Assembly (NCBI GenBank): GCA_022842245.1
Contig: JALHPZ010000024.1
Span: 37,880-101,879 of the forward strand
Length of the DNA stretch: 64,000 nucleotides
Origin: Gemmataceae bacterium
GTDB taxonomy: Bacteria; Planctomycetota; Planctomycetia; Gemmatales; Gemmataceae
Direction: 5' to 3'
A model generated the notes under the pieces. It was given only the letters and a program-made list of their open reading frames with translations, was not told the DNA's origin and made no database searches. Shown here piece after piece: positions 33,317-42,589 of the stretch (positions within the stretch are counted from its first letter, which is position 1; every line of letters begins with the position of its first letter). The position numbers and the translations under genes are program-made.

Positions 33317-33655
33317 TCAATCCTGTACGCGGTTCGCGATCCGTTTTTCCAGGCGCTCTCGGATATTCTGAATGCCCTGTCGTTCCTCGATTCGCTTGCG
33401 AACTCCCTTCGCGAGTTCATCTCGTCGACTCAAGTAGTCTTCGATCTCTCCGGTGTGTCGCAAATAATACGCGATCACGCTGTGGATATCGGCGAGCGAC
33501 ACGGAATCGAACCGCATCTGAATCTCTTCGGGCGACGCGCCTTCGTTGTAAGCGTGAACGACGGCATCGACCGAGAGACGCGAAGGGCCGACACGCATGA
33601 CGCCATCGGCATCCAAACGAATCGTCGCCGGCTCCGTGAAGGTGGCGGTACTCAT
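33317..33655 (-). CDS. DUF433 antitoxin
   Basis: The 112-residue protein has the DUF433 helix-turn-helix core: VGPSRLSVDAVVHAYNEGASPEEIQMRFDSVSLADIHSVIAYYL at residues 22-65, followed by a charged helical tail (EDYLSRRDELAKGVRKRIEERQ). DUF433 proteins are antitoxins and probable autorepressors of the linked PIN-like toxin. The pair is transcribed leftward and stands alone between the pseudoenzyme and a Uma2 gene. Confidence 0.85.
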   Translation of the reverse strand: MSTATFTEPATIRLDADGVMRVGPSRLSVDAVVHAYNEGASPEEIQMRFDSVSLADIHSVIAYYLRHTGEIEDYLSRRDELAKGVRKRIEERQGIQNIRERLEKRIANRVQD

Positions 33656-33703
33656 ATCGATACTCTCCTATTCCGCATCGCTCCCATTTTACAAGCGTTA
33701 CCG

Positions 33704-34318
33704 TCACCCCGCGAGGTTCCACGTCTGGTTCGTCTTCCGGTTCGTCACCTCCACGCGAAGCGGCGACGTTCCCGGCACCACGCGATAGCGCACCGGCAAT
33801 ACGGCCGAATCGAGAACCGCGCCGTTCTCGCCATCGGAACGGCCGATGGAGACAAGTCGGTTCGATTGGAGCCGAAAGAGTTCCACGGCCCACGGATCGC
33901 GCTCGATCACGACGAACTCGCGCACGCCGATCGACTCGTAGAACGGATGTTTCGCCAGCGGGTCTTCGCCCTCACTGATCACTTCGACGACAATGTCGGG
34001 GCCGCCGAGTATGTACGGTCCGCGATCCATGGCTCGTCCATTGCGCAAGATGACGAGCGAGTCGGGGATGCGATAATTGGACATCCAATCCTGGTCGCGG
34101 TCCGAAACATTGACATTCGAGACGGCCTGTTCGCCCGCATCCCAATCGATCATGCTCGAAAAGATCGACGTGATTTTCAAACACACGCGTGCATGTTCCG
34201 TGTTGGCCGCCGGAGGCATGTAATTGACTCCTTCCCAAACCTCTTCAAATCGTTCGAGATCGCGCAGCGTCGCCTCGTTCGGATGCGACGTCCGGTCGAT
34301 GGTCGATGAATTCGCCAT
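33704..34318 (-). CDS. Uma2 family (DUF820) protein
   Basis: The 204-residue protein has the Uma2 core: VWEGVNYMPPAANTEHARVCLKITSIFSS, YRIPDSLVILRNGRAMDRGPYILGGPDIVVEVISEGEDPLAKHPFYESIGVREFVVIERDPWAVELFRL. The PDxxI...E...K-like PD-(D/E)xK residues are visible. It has no coiled-coil tail, unlike the copy at 16349. The gene ends only 8 bases downstream of the PVC cytochrome stop region and is on the same strand. Role unknown. Confidence 0.88.
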   Translation of the reverse strand: MANSSTIDRTSHPNEATLRDLERFEEVWEGVNYMPPAANTEHARVCLKITSIFSSMIDWDAGEQAVSNVNVSDRDQDWMSNYRIPDSLVILRNGRAMDRGPYILGGPDIVVEVISEGEDPLAKHPFYESIGVREFVVIERDPWAVELFRLQSNRLVSIGRSDGENGAVLDSAVLPVRYRVVPGTSPLRVEVTNRKTNQTWNLAG

Positions 34319-34326
34319 GCTCCACC

Positions 34327-37300
34327 TCACTTCTTCGGGGCGTCCTTCAACGTCGCGAGGAACTCCACCACGTCGCGCAGTTCGCGCTTCGAGATCTTCT
34401 TGTAGAGGTCCTCCGGCATCGCGCTCTTGTCCGGCTTCGGCTTGCCGTCCACGTCGTCCGCCGGGATGGTGATTAGCTTGTTCTCGGCCGTGATGAGCAC
34501 GATCTCCTTGGCAGTCTGGCTCTTCACGATGCCGCTGACCTGCTTGCCGTCGAGCGTGTCGATGATGACGCTCTGGAAGCCCATGGCGATCTTGGCGTTC
34601 GGGTTCACGATCGATTCGAGCAGGTACATCCGGTCCTTCATCGCGGCGATGCCGTTGAGGGCAGGGCCGACGTCGCCGCCCTGGCCGTCGAGCTTGTGGC
34701 AGCGGGTGCAGTAGACGGCGGCGTTGTTCAGCACGATCTCGCGGCCGCGCTCGGCGTCGCCGCCGGAGAGGGCTTCGAGGTTCCGCTTCACCATGTCGCC
34801 GGCCGCCTTCGCGCGCACCTGCTTGTCGTAGTCGGCGAGCTTCTCGCGCAGCGGCGCATGGAGCTTGAGGTTCCGCACGCGCGTCCGCGCTTCGGCCGCT
34901 TCCAGCACGTCGAGCTTGAGCGCATCCGGCACCTTGTCCGCGATGAGCTGATCGAGCCACTCGGCGAGGGCGGAATCGATCTCCTTCGATTCCTTCATGG
35001 TGCCGAGGACGCCGAAGGCCATCTGCTTCTCGATCGTGGCCGCTTGCTCGTCCTTCAGCAGGGCCGGCAGGTCCTTCGCGGCGGCGGTCGGGTTCGCCTT
35101 CGCCAGCACCACGCGGGCGGCGGCCCGCAGCTTCGGAATGGAGGATTCGAGCGCCGCCTTCGCCGTGTCGTTCAGTTCCTTCGCCTTCAACGCTTCGAGG
35201 GCGAAGAGGCTCTCGGCCCGTGTCGAACCGGAAAGCTTGGCGTCGGCGACCATGCCGGCGAGCAGCGCGCCGACTTCCGTCAGGCCGAGCTTCGCGACCA
35301 GTTGCACCGCCTCCTTGCGCACGGCGTCGGAGCCGACGAAGAGCTTGGCGACGACCGGCTTGACGGCGTTCACGGCGATGGCCGGGTCGCGGTCCGGCAG
35401 TTCCTGGCGGCAGCCGGTGACGGCGTCGCGCTTCGACGGCTTCGCCCATTCGCCGAGCAGCTTGAGGGCCGAGATACGCAGCGGGTCGGGTTCGGCGGAT
35501 CGGGCCGCGAAGTTCGCGACGCGCACCGCCGCTTCCGGCGTGCCGAGCTTCAGGTTCGCGCTGATGGCGCGGAACGCTACCGCTTCGGAGAGGCCGGGCT
35601 TGTCGAGGAGCTTCGCTAGGGCGGGCATGGCGTCTGTGATGTTGTCGTCGTGGATCGCGCGGGCGGCTTCGCCGACGACGCGCGTGTCTGGATCGTTCAA
35701 GAAGCCATCTTGCACCGCGCCGATCCTCCGTTGGGCCACCACGAATGCGAGCTTGACGGCCGTCGAGGTCGGGCCCGCATCGAGCTTTTCGACTTCGGCT
35801 CGAACTAGGTCCAGTTGATTCCGACTGCGAAAGACCTCGGCGAGACACTGAACCCCGGCCGAACGAAGGTACACGTCCTTGTCGGCGTTCGCCTTCAAGA
35901 CATCGATCGCGGGCAAGGTCCGAGATGCCTTCAAGCCGAGATCGCCGGCCGAATTCTCCGGCAGCAGCGGCCCCATGCTCACGAGCAGGTTCGCCTTCAC
36001 GCGGTTATCCGTTTCCGCCTTCAACTGCATCGCCAGCGTGTTCCATGCCCCCACATACTTCCCCAGCGTCTTCGCCGTCGAAACTCGCACTTCCACGTCC
36101 TCGTCCTTGAACAGCGTCTTCGCACTCTGGAGGAGCAGCGAGGAGTTCTTGCCGCCACCCTCGATCATGCCGAGGCCCCAGATCGCATGCAGTCGGGCCA
36201 GGCGGTTTGCCTTCTTACCTTGAGCGAGCGCGGCGAGCTTGAACGCGACGGTCTTCAAATCGCCCTTCGCCTTGTTCGCCAGCTCGAACTGCGCTTCCAG
36301 CCGCACGTTCTGATGCGGGTGGGCCAGCAGCTTCACCAGCTCGTCCACGCTCCGCTTCTCCAGCCCCTCGGCCAACAGCTTGCGGGCTTCCTCGATCGCG
36401 GGGTTCTTCATCGCTTCCGGGTCGGTCGCGCGGAAGATGCGGCCCCGGTTCGGCTTGTCCCAGCCGCCGATCCAGTCGCTCCAGTAGAACGCGCCGTCCG
36501 GCCCGAACTCGCAATCGGTCGGCACCACGCCCTGCACGAACGGCCAAAGGTTCACCACCTCGAAGCTCGCGCCCTTCGGCTTCACGGCCAGCGTCCAGAT
36601 CTTGCTGTTGGCCGGGCTGGCGGTGAAGTCGCAGGCGAAGAAGTGGTCCTTGTACTTGTCGTTCAACCCGACGCCGGGGTAGTGCGTGAGGCCCGACGGT
36701 CCGTTGCCGAAGTGCGCGAGCGGCGGCACGATGTACGCCGGCTGGCCCTCGTGCTGGAGGTGCCAGAGTTTCTCGGTGTTCCACGGCCCGCGATTCTGCT
36801 GCGGCACGGCCGGGGTGTGCATATGCGTGCCGTACTGGTAGCCGCAGCGCCAACCGCTATCGCCCCCCTCGACGATCTGCACCCAGCGGGCGCTGTCGCC
36901 GGAGTCGCAGTTGTTGTCGTAGGTGAAGAGGTTGCCGAAGTCGTCGAAGGCCAGCTCCTGCGGGTTCCGCAGGCCGGTGTGGACGATCTCTAGATTCGAA
37001 CCGTCGAGGTCGCAACGGAGCACGGCGCCGGCGTCGGGATAGTAAAGGTGCTTGCCTTCCTTGTTGACGACGTTCATGCCGCGGTCGCCGATGCTGAAAT
37101 AGAGCTTGCCATCGGGGCCCATCCGCAGGCCGTGGAGATCGTGCCCCTGGAACTGGGCGCGCACGCCGAAGCCGCTGGCGAGGGACTTCTTCTCGTCCGC
37201 CTTGCCGTCGCCGTTGGTGTCCTTGAGCAGGTACAGGTCCGGGATGCAGGTGAAGTAGACGCTGCCCTTGCGCGCGAGCACCCCGGCGGCGATCCCGTCC

Positions 37301-37761
37301 TCGAAGCGGTTGTACCCGGCGCTGAACGTCTCCGCCTTGTCAGCGTAGCCTTTATCGGCGCTGTCCCACAGCACGCGCACGCGGTCTTCGAACTTCTCGA
37401 ACTGCGGATACTTGTGCTTCTTGTACATCGCCACGCGGTCGGCCACCGACTTGGCCCCGATGTCTTCGTCCAGCCAGTACATATGCCCGCGCGTGTCGGG
37501 CACGCCGTCCTTGTACCGGTTCGCCTCGACGACGTAGCAGCGGCCGGCCTCGTCGAACGCGAAGGCGATCGGGTTCTGGAACTGAGGCTCGGCGGCCCAC
37601 GCCGTCGCCTTCAAGCCCCCTTCGATCTGCGCTCGCGCCGCCGAGGCGTCCGGCGAAGTCTCCCCCTTCTTCTTTTGCTTCTTTTCCTCTTCCGGCGGAA
37701 CGGCCAAGGCAACCAGGCCCAGCATGGCCACGACGGCCAGTGAACGGATCCAGCGGGACAT
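34327..37761 (-). CDS. PVC-type haem-binding CxxCH membrane-bound dehydrogenase with HEAT repeats
   Basis: The 1144-residue protein begins with a signal peptide (MSRWIRSLAVVAMLGLVALA), then the PVC dehydrogenase domain with NGDGKADEKKSLASGFG, QGHDLHGLRMGPDGKLYFSIGDRG and LRNPQELAFDDFGNLF, a sugar-dehydrogenase-like propeller. HEAT repeats fill residues of about 480-980. A C-terminal cytochrome c-like domain has CTRCHKLDGQGGDVGPAL about 120 residues from the end. The CxxCH binds haem c covalently. This architecture (TIGR02604 plus TIGR02603) is characteristic of Planctomycetes and Verrucomicrobia and is thought to act in extracellular sugar oxidation. Confidence 0.95.
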   Translation of the reverse strand: MSRWIRSLAVVAMLGLVALAVPPEEEKKQKKKGETSPDASAARAQIEGGLKATAWAAEPQFQNPIAFAFDEAGRCYVVEANRYKDGVPDTRGHMYWLDEDIGAKSVADRVAMYKKHKYPQFEKFEDRVRVLWDSADKGYADKAETFSAGYNRFEDGIAAGVLARKGSVYFTCIPDLYLLKDTNGDGKADEKKSLASGFGVRAQFQGHDLHGLRMGPDGKLYFSIGDRGMNVVNKEGKHLYYPDAGAVLRCDLDGSNLEIVHTGLRNPQELAFDDFGNLFTYDNNCDSGDSARWVQIVEGGDSGWRCGYQYGTHMHTPAVPQQNRGPWNTEKLWHLQHEGQPAYIVPPLAHFGNGPSGLTHYPGVGLNDKYKDHFFACDFTASPANSKIWTLAVKPKGASFEVVNLWPFVQGVVPTDCEFGPDGAFYWSDWIGGWDKPNRGRIFRATDPEAMKNPAIEEARKLLAEGLEKRSVDELVKLLAHPHQNVRLEAQFELANKAKGDLKTVAFKLAALAQGKKANRLARLHAIWGLGMIEGGGKNSSLLLQSAKTLFKDEDVEVRVSTAKTLGKYVGAWNTLAMQLKAETDNRVKANLLVSMGPLLPENSAGDLGLKASRTLPAIDVLKANADKDVYLRSAGVQCLAEVFRSRNQLDLVRAEVEKLDAGPTSTAVKLAFVVAQRRIGAVQDGFLNDPDTRVVGEAARAIHDDNITDAMPALAKLLDKPGLSEAVAFRAISANLKLGTPEAAVRVANFAARSAEPDPLRISALKLLGEWAKPSKRDAVTGCRQELPDRDPAIAVNAVKPVVAKLFVGSDAVRKEAVQLVAKLGLTEVGALLAGMVADAKLSGSTRAESLFALEALKAKELNDTAKAALESSIPKLRAAARVVLAKANPTAAAKDLPALLKDEQAATIEKQMAFGVLGTMKESKEIDSALAEWLDQLIADKVPDALKLDVLEAAEARTRVRNLKLHAPLREKLADYDKQVRAKAAGDMVKRNLEALSGGDAERGREIVLNNAAVYCTRCHKLDGQGGDVGPALNGIAAMKDRMYLLESIVNPNAKIAMGFQSVIIDTLDGKQVSGIVKSQTAKEIVLITAENKLITIPADDVDGKPKPDKSAMPEDLYKKISKRELRDVVEFLATLKDAPKK

Positions 37762-37963
37762 GACGACTCCGAAACGCGGAAGAGGCGGGTCCGTTCAGGT
37801 TATCGCGAGCTGGTGGATCGGACAACGCGCGTTCGTCGGTCGTCCGGTCGCTACAACCGGCACGGATTCCCGTGCCGAATCGCGATTTCTCATCCCTACC
37901 TATTCCGGCAGTCGTTAGAATCGAATCGTCATCCGCCGGTCGTCATCCGCTTCGAGCACCGCC

Positions 37964-38914
37964 ATGATTCGCCGCCGGTCCGCGTTCACGCTGATCGAAT
38001 TGCTCGTCGTCATCGCCATCATTGCGATTCTGATCGGCCTGCTACTGCCGGCGGTCCAAAAGGTCCGCGAAGCGGCCGCAAGGACGCAGTGCACCAACAA
38101 CCTCAAGCAACTCGGTCTCGCGCTCCACGGCTTCCACGATTCGAACAACGCCTTCCCCGCCTCGGGCTGGACGACCGCCGGCCCCGGCAACCCCGCTGGC
38201 AAGTACGTCGGCTGGCGGCCGCTCACCCTGCCGTACATCGAGCAGGAAAACCTCCAGAAGCTCTACGATTTCAAACTGAACTGGTGGGAAGGGACGAACC
38301 CGACGGCCGGGGCGGTACCGGTGAAGACCTACCAGTGCCCGAGCGTACCGCAGCGCGCCGAGGTGCTGAGCGCGATCGCGAAGTCGCCCCGCCCGGCAAT
38401 GACGTTCACGAACGCGCTCGCTCCGACCGACTACGAAGCCATCATGGGCGTGCAGCCCAGTTCGATCAACCCGCACATGACGAACCCGGCGTTCTACACC
38501 GCGGGGAACCGCTTCTCGGTGATGTATCGCAACTCGCGCACGACGATGGTCTCCGTACTCGACGGCACCTCGAACACGATCATGATCGCCGAGACCGGTG
38601 CCCGGCCGCTCGTCTACAACGGACGCAGCCCGAACCCGGCCTTGAGCAACGACCAAGGCATCGGTTGGATCGACAGCGAAGGGCCGTACAGCCTCGATGG
38701 CGCGAGCGCCGACGGCCTGACGGAAGGCTGCGGCCTGCCCTGCAACGTGCCGATGAACAAGCGGAACAACAATGAACCGTACGCGTTCCACTCCGGCGGC
38801 GCGAACTTTCTCTTCGCCGACGGGCATGTGCAATTCATCCGCGATTCGATCCCGCTGACGACGCTGGCGGCGCTCTGCACGATGAACGCGGGGGAAGTGA
38901 TCGGGGATTATTGA
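37964..38914 (+). CDS. DUF1559 prepilin-like protein with H-X9-DG motif
   Basis: The 316-residue protein starts with a type IV prepilin-like N-terminus, RRRSAFTLIELLVVIAIIAILIGLLLPAVQ, with the G/A-F cleavage site and the +5 Glu, followed by DUF1559 elements: NNLKQLGLALHGFHDSNNAFP, LDGTSNTIMIAE, and HSGGANFLFADGHVQFI near the C-terminus. This family is very abundant in Planctomycetes; its members are thought to build surface or periplasmic structures, function unproven. A strong hairpin follows the stop. Confidence 0.95.
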   Translation: MIRRRSAFTLIELLVVIAIIAILIGLLLPAVQKVREAAARTQCTNNLKQLGLALHGFHDSNNAFPASGWTTAGPGNPAGKYVGWRPLTLPYIEQENLQKLYDFKLNWWEGTNPTAGAVPVKTYQCPSVPQRAEVLSAIAKSPRPAMTFTNALAPTDYEAIMGVQPSSINPHMTNPAFYTAGNRFSVMYRNSRTTMVSVLDGTSNTIMIAETGARPLVYNGRSPNPALSNDQGIGWIDSEGPYSLDGASADGLTEGCGLPCNVPMNKRNNNEPYAFHSGGANFLFADGHVQFIRDSIPLTTLAALCTMNAGEVIGDY

Positions 38915-38921
38915 CCGATTC

Positions 38922-38957
38922 ATTGAGTGGCACGGCGGATTCCGCCGCGCCGCTCAA
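38922..38957. terminator. Hairpin between convergent genes (likely bidirectional terminator)
   Basis: A stem of about 16 bp with one A-C mismatch and one G-U pair, TTGAGTGG (38922) to CCGCTCAA (38957), closes a small ATTT loop. It lies 7 bases after one stop and 6 bases before the convergent stop at 38963. There is no T-run, so the role is inferred from position. Confidence 0.6.
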
Positions 38958-38962
38958 CGGGC

Positions 38963-40207
38963 TTACTTCTTCACTTTCGTCGCTTCGACGACCGTCATGT
39001 TCCCGTAGCCCGTCGGCCAGCGCGACTCCACCACGGCCTGGCCGACGTAATCCCGCTCGCTCAACTCGGCCTTCCAGTCCTTCGCCAGTTTGTCGTCTGC
39101 ATCGAGGTACACCTTCATCAGGTATTTGCCGGGCGCCAGCTCCGGCCGGCCGGTCTTCCAGCGCTTCGCGTCAGCGGAATCGGGTGCCGACAGCAGTGTG
39201 AGATTGTGCTGCCATAGCTTGCCGCCGCCCCAGACTTTCCGGTCGGTCGTGGCGATCGGTTCCGTATCCCAGGTGCCCTTGGCCGCGCTCCAGGCGAAGA
39301 GCTTGACGGCGACATATTTGTCCGCCCATGCCGGCGGGGTGTTCTGGATCTTCAGCCACGATTGGGTGCCGAACTGTGCGAGCTTCGGCGGCTTCGGCAG
39401 TTCGCCCGCCGTCGCGTAAGTACCGTTCACGACCGCCGCGTAGTCGTCGAGGAAGCCCCGGAACGCCTTGTAGCCTTGATCGCCGACGAGGAACTTCACG
39501 CCACCGCCGTGCGAAACTTCGTCGTGGAGCGGCTTGAGCAGCAACAGGCTCTTCTCGGGTTTCTTGCGATCGACGAGCGGCGAACGGGCGAGGTACGCCA
39601 GCGTCTCTTCGGCCGTCGGGCGGATCCACGCCATGTGTTCGCCGACCGCCTCCGTCGGCTTCTTCTTGGCCCGTTCGGCCGCGCCTTCTTCCGTATGGCA
39701 GCTCGCACAGCGGAACCGCAACGCCCAGACGCTGCTCTCGAACGCCGTGAGCAAGCGATCCTTTCGCGCGTGGCGGATCACGGCGTCGGGCTTCGGTGGT
39801 TTCGCCAGTTCGGTCGCTTGGAGCTTCGGCGCGTCCCGCAGCGCCTTGTCGGCCGCGCTCGCCTTGATCCATGCCGCAAACGCTTCATATTCCGCCGCGC
39901 GGTTCTTTGTCTGGATGTCGGTCGACTTCTTCGCTTCCTTGCCCATGTCGATCAGGCCAAGAATCTTCGACTTTTCCGGATGATCCAGATCAATCAAACC
40001 TTGATCGCGCAGCGAAAGAAACGTCTCGCGGTGCGTCGGTCGGATGTAGTCCTTCAGGTCCACGCCGCTGAGGTGGCACTGCGTGCAGCTCGACGGGTTG
40101 GGGGACTTGAAGATCGGTTCGATGCGCTTGGTGAAGAGTTCTTCCGGCGTCTCCGCGCGGACGGCGAGCGCGAACGCGAGCGAACCGAGGGCGAGGAGGA
40201 AACGCAT
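38963..40207 (-). CDS. Secreted di-haem c-type cytochrome-like protein
   Basis: The 414-residue protein has a signal peptide (MRFLLALGSLAFALAVRA) and two CxxCH haem motifs: SSCTQCHLSGVDL near residue 40 and FRCASCHTEEGAA near 170. The pattern SPNPSSCTQCHLSGVDLKDYI is typical of planctomycete DUF1549-type cytochromes, but no DUF1549/DUF1553 domain follows; the C-terminus is a beta-rich domain (GKYLMKVYLDADDKL). It probably acts in periplasmic electron transfer. The ATG at 40207 is chosen at the signal peptide. Confidence 0.85.
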   Translation of the reverse strand: MRFLLALGSLAFALAVRAETPEELFTKRIEPIFKSPNPSSCTQCHLSGVDLKDYIRPTHRETFLSLRDQGLIDLDHPEKSKILGLIDMGKEAKKSTDIQTKNRAAEYEAFAAWIKASAADKALRDAPKLQATELAKPPKPDAVIRHARKDRLLTAFESSVWALRFRCASCHTEEGAAERAKKKPTEAVGEHMAWIRPTAEETLAYLARSPLVDRKKPEKSLLLLKPLHDEVSHGGGVKFLVGDQGYKAFRGFLDDYAAVVNGTYATAGELPKPPKLAQFGTQSWLKIQNTPPAWADKYVAVKLFAWSAAKGTWDTEPIATTDRKVWGGGKLWQHNLTLLSAPDSADAKRWKTGRPELAPGKYLMKVYLDADDKLAKDWKAELSERDYVGQAVVESRWPTGYGNMTVVEATKVKK

Positions 40208-40262
40208 GGGTCGACCCGTTGGTGTGCGAATTCGTGCGGAAGTGATTGTATTCGGGGTCGAG

Positions 40263-40823
40263 CTACGGCGGCGGGATGAGCACCTTCAAGCCAAGTTCGC
40301 CGGCCCGGACGTACGCGTGCCGGGTTTGCAGCAGGCAGACGACCTGATCGCGCATTTCGTTGGTCCGGCGCGTCCAGTCCTCCCGTTCCTTCATGAGTTG
40401 CGATCGCTGCTGGGGCGGGGCGTCGGGGCGGATTTCGACGGAACTGGCCTTGATGCGCGACTTGCCGAACTCCCGCGTGAGGATCGCGAGCATGTCGTTC
40501 GGCCGCAGCCAGTTCTCGCAGCGTTCGACGCGGCCGCTGGTCGGATCGGTGATTTCGAGCACGTCGAGGCTGATGACCCAGCCGGGCACCTCGAACGCGC
40601 CGACGAAGACGCCGCAGGCAATGTCGTGGTCGAATCTCATCCGGCCGCTGGAGGACATCTGCACGCCGGAGAGCTTCGCGGACGCCGGCCCGACGGCCGG
40701 AGTGCGCGTGGTGGACGGCTTCCCCAGCGCTCCCGACGGGGCGGGCGTGTCCGTGGTGCCGGCGCCCTTCTTGGCGAAGAGGGGACCGCTGGGACGATTG
40801 CGATTATTCCAGAAATTGTTCAC
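40263..40823 (-). CDS. Hypothetical protein
   Basis: The 186-residue protein begins MNNFWNNRNRPSGPLFAKKG and has a disordered Pro/Ala/Thr-rich N-terminal third, then a folded part with RFDHDIACGVFVGAFEVPGWVISLDVLEI and a charged helix (RSQLMKEREDWTRRTNEMRDQVVCLLQTR). No family is recognised. It is divergent from the TIGR02996 genes, with a TTTCCCGCGCGGCAAA near-palindrome in between. Likely real because of its folded-looking composition. Confidence 0.65.
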   Translation of the reverse strand: MNNFWNNRNRPSGPLFAKKGAGTTDTPAPSGALGKPSTTRTPAVGPASAKLSGVQMSSSGRMRFDHDIACGVFVGAFEVPGWVISLDVLEITDPTSGRVERCENWLRPNDMLAILTREFGKSRIKASSVEIRPDAPPQQRSQLMKEREDWTRRTNEMRDQVVCLLQTRHAYVRAGELGLKVLIPPP

Positions 40824-40920
40824 GGGGCACCGTCGGCGAACCGTACGGGGGGAACCATAGTACAGATTTCCCGCGCGGCAAAATGTTGATGGGCGCTAGA
40901 ATTGCGGCGGAGGCGCAACG

Positions 40921-41691
40921 ATGCCGACGACGCGCGAAAGCCTGGAGGCCGCCCTGGCCGCCGACCCCGACAACCGCACGCTCCACTCCGCCTATGCGGA
41001 CCACCTGATCGAGGAGGGCGACCCGCGCGGGGAGTTCATCCGGCTCAAACTGACCTCGGACGATGAATCGCTCCCCGATCCGGAGCGCTATCGCTTTGCC
41101 GATCAGGAGGTCCAACTGATCGAGCGTCACGAACGCGACTGGTTGGGTCCGCTCTTCGATTTCGTTCATGCGGTGGATTTGTTCAACCCGACCAACGACC
41201 AGGCGACCGATCCGATTCAGGTCGGATGGAAATATGGATGGCTTCACGACGTTCGCATTCGATGCCTCGACGTCCGGCTCTTCGACGCGCTGCGACGATG
41301 CCCGGTCAATCGATTGATCGATTCGATTACGATCGTGCATCCGGTGGTGCCCGACGAACCCGCCACGATGCGAACGTGCTTTCAGTTCCTCAACGATGTT
41401 CCGTTTCGCTCCCTGATTCTTGAAGGCTTCGAATCGCTGGGCGACCGAATCGTGCGGATTCTCAATCGTTACCTGAAGCGATCGCGGATGTTCCATCTGG
41501 TACTCGACGGGTGTGGCATCACGGACGACGGCGCGCAATGGCTCGCGCACTCTCGCTTCGCCGCCGACCTGAAATCGCTTCGGATGCCGCGCAACTACCT
41601 TTCCCCCATCGGCGTCGCCGCACTCGTCGAGGTCGGCTTCCGCGTCGAGGAGCGGCGCACCGGTCCTGGCTGGGGGGCCGACGGTGACTGA
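40921..41691 (+). CDS. TIGR02996-domain protein
   Basis: The 256-residue protein starts with the TIGR02996 element LEAALAADPDNRTLHSAYADHLIEEGDPRGEFIRL (residues 7-41), which is strongly associated with Gemmata-type genomes. The remainder shows weak leucine-rich-repeat character (MFHLVLDGCGITDDGAQWLAHS). It overlaps the next gene by 8 bases; the two are paralogues. Function is unknown. Confidence 0.85.
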   Translation: MPTTRESLEAALAADPDNRTLHSAYADHLIEEGDPRGEFIRLKLTSDDESLPDPERYRFADQEVQLIERHERDWLGPLFDFVHAVDLFNPTNDQATDPIQVGWKYGWLHDVRIRCLDVRLFDALRRCPVNRLIDSITIVHPVVPDEPATMRTCFQFLNDVPFRSLILEGFESLGDRIVRILNRYLKRSRMFHLVLDGCGITDDGAQWLAHSRFAADLKSLRMPRNYLSPIGVAALVEVGFRVEERRTGPGWGADGD

Positions 41692-42505
41692 GCGCGAGGC
41701 CCTCTACGCCGCGGTGCTCGCCGACCCGGACGCCGACGCGCCGCGGCTCGTCTACGCCGACTGGCTCGAAGAGCATGCGCCGGGCGAGAGCGACCAGGCG
41801 CGGGCGCGCTTCATCCGGCTCGAGATCGACGCCGTGACCGCCGACGAACCGCGCCGGGCCGCGATCCACGCGGACGCTGCGAAGCTCTTCAATCGGTTCG
41901 CCGAGGCCTGGAACCACGAATTGCCGACGTGGAACGAATGGTACGACAGCTCGCTCGTGTATCGCCGCGGATTCCCGTTCCAACTGCACACGAATTTCCG
42001 CAAGCTGCATTACGGCGGCGGACGACTCTTCGCGGTCGCACCGATCCAGAGTCTGGCCGTCGCCTCGCGCGACGGTCGGCCCGTCTGGTATTCCTCGCTC
42101 TTGGAACCGATCGCGGGTGTGTTGCCCGATCTCGGTCGCATTCGCGAATTCGAAATCGGACCGATGGTGCGACTCGGCGGTAGCGGCGAAGGCGTCCGCC
42201 TCACGTTTCAGATTCTGACGCGCTACCCCTCGCTCGCGAACGTGCGGGTCCTCTCGTTCGCCGGCTGCGCGCTCGACGACGACAGTGTGCGCCTGTTCGA
42301 GCGCGCCCTGCGCGAGGCCGTCTTTCGTGAATGTCTGGAGGAGCTGGACCTCTCGGACAACCTCATCCGCGCCAACGGCGCGACGATGTTGAGCACGCTG
42401 ACGGGCATGAAATCGTTGAAAGTCCTGAATCTGACGAACAACCCGCTGACGCCGCTCGGCGCGCGGATGCTCCGCAACCACTTCGGCGACCGCGTGGTCA
42501 TGTAG
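41684..42505 (+). CDS. TIGR02996-domain protein, paralogue
   Basis: The 273-residue protein begins at a GTG (41684) and carries EALYAAVLADPDADAPRLVYADWLEEHAPGESDQARARFIRLEI at residues 5-48, a canonical TIGR02996 domain. The C-terminal half has leucine-rich repeat-like units (LEELDLSDNLIRANGATML, LKVLNLTNNPLTPLGARML). LRR following TIGR02996 is the usual arrangement. It is translated with the upstream paralogue through an 8-base overlap. Confidence 0.88.
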   Translation: MTEREALYAAVLADPDADAPRLVYADWLEEHAPGESDQARARFIRLEIDAVTADEPRRAAIHADAAKLFNRFAEAWNHELPTWNEWYDSSLVYRRGFPFQLHTNFRKLHYGGGRLFAVAPIQSLAVASRDGRPVWYSSLLEPIAGVLPDLGRIREFEIGPMVRLGGSGEGVRLTFQILTRYPSLANVRVLSFAGCALDDDSVRLFERALREAVFRECLEELDLSDNLIRANGATMLSTLTGMKSLKVLNLTNNPLTPLGARMLRNHFGDRVVM

Positions 42506-42589
42506 GTCGGGCCGAGTCTTCGAGGCCCGACACCGCAGGCGTCGACTCAGCTACAATATCGGCGTCCTTTCCCATCTCTGGAGCCGATC

